Source of the DNA: Syntrophobacteraceae bacterium
GTDB taxonomy: Bacteria; Desulfobacterota; Syntrophobacteria; Syntrophobacterales; Syntrophobacteraceae
Length of the DNA stretch: 45,024 nucleotides
Direction: 5' to 3'
Assembly: GCA_031292195.1 (NCBI GenBank)
Contig: JARLHP010000042.1
Coordinates: 1-45,024, forward strand
Shown here: piece by piece, positions 44,904 to 45,024 of the stretch
Layout: the number at the start of each line of letters is the position of its first letter
Position numbering within the stretch: the first letter of the stretch is position 1
Translations under genes and position numbers: made by a program
Notes under the pieces: model-generated
Told to the model about the DNA's origin: nothing
Databases searched by the model: none
The model's input: only the letters and a program-made list of their open reading frames with translations

Positions 44904-45024
44904 GAAAGCGACGACCCCTGTGAGGGGGCGCGGAAAGCGACGACCCCTGTGAGGGGGCGCGGAAAGCGACGACCCCTGTGAGGGGGCGCGGAAAGCGACG
45001 ACCCCTGTGAGGGGGCGCGGAAAG
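44904..45024. repeat. 29-bp tandem repeat, four copies plus a partial, running off the window
   Basis: Four identical 29-bp units start at 44904, 44933, 44962 and 44991; a fifth begins at 45020. Each holds the small palindrome CCCCT-GTG-AGGGG followed by GGCGCGGAAAG-type sequence. There are no spacers between units. No reading frame of interest. Confidence 0.9.

Noticed and set aside
44904..45024. CRISPR array
   Set aside because: The repeats abut without spacers, and no cas gene is in the window.

Overview
The window looks like a chromosomal segment of an anaerobic, probably syntrophic or sulfate-reducing, deltaproteobacterium (Syntrophobacteria/Desulfobacterota type). This is an inference from gene content: a heterodisulfide-reductase (Hdr) type electron-transfer operon with selenocysteine codons, a DUF362-ferredoxin protein, a hemerythrin, a class I-type PHA synthase, a MucR-family zinc-finger regulator and many PAS-rich sensor kinases. 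No rRNA, tRNA, intact prophage or CRISPR-Cas locus was recognised.

Left end (1-7078, minus strand). One operon reads hdrA-GltD-hdrA fusion (1524 aa), mvhD, hdrD-like, hdrA (cut by the window edge). Three of the four genes contain an in-frame TGA exactly where the family has a conserved cysteine (Sec65 of the fusion, Sec68 of MvhD, Sec56 of HdrA). Each TGA is followed at 22-27 nt by a hairpin with a G-containing apical loop, which fits bacterial SECIS elements. Conventional gene calling would break all three genes. Together the proteins would form a flavin-based electron bifurcation/confurcation complex joining NAD(P)H, ferredoxin and a disulfide-type acceptor. In the fusion the NAD(P)H-oxidoreductase domain sits inside HdrA, between its two N-terminal ferredoxin motifs; the neighbouring HdrA shows the uninterrupted form.

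7079-13716. A divergent promoter region, a PLP aminotransferase and a SPOR protein, hisB, a DUF362-ferredoxin protein, an 88-bp element with 18-bp perfect inverted ends, a small hypothetical protein and phaC.

14234-23805. A signalling block: a CheB-CheR-PAS protein whose kinase core appears deleted (the HATPase tail and receiver survive after an in-frame stop), a hemerythrin, an Asp-ligand-type ferredoxin, a 127-bp palindromic repeat, two Rcp1/CheY-like regulators and a PAS/GAF histidine kinase translationally coupled to one of them.

24354-31188. An AraC regulator with a methyltransferase, then a DUF5752-TreT-TreY trehalose operon on the minus strand.

31576-36672. Two near-identical 24-bp palindromic operators bracket a broken TetR-like gene upstream of an acyl-CoA ligase. 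An IS3 orfA remnant, an AT-richer stretch and a secreted papain-like peptidase follow.

37073-45024. A 1819-aa hybrid kinase (seven PAS, GAF, HisKA, HATPase, two receivers, Hpt) is coupled to a TTG-started response regulator. Next come an SDR reductase with a long C-terminal extension that overlaps that regulator antisense, a MucR regulator and a repeat-rich right edge: hairpin modules, four 29-bp tandem repeats, and an exact 13-mer identical to the Illumina adapter core, which may mark an assembly artefact.
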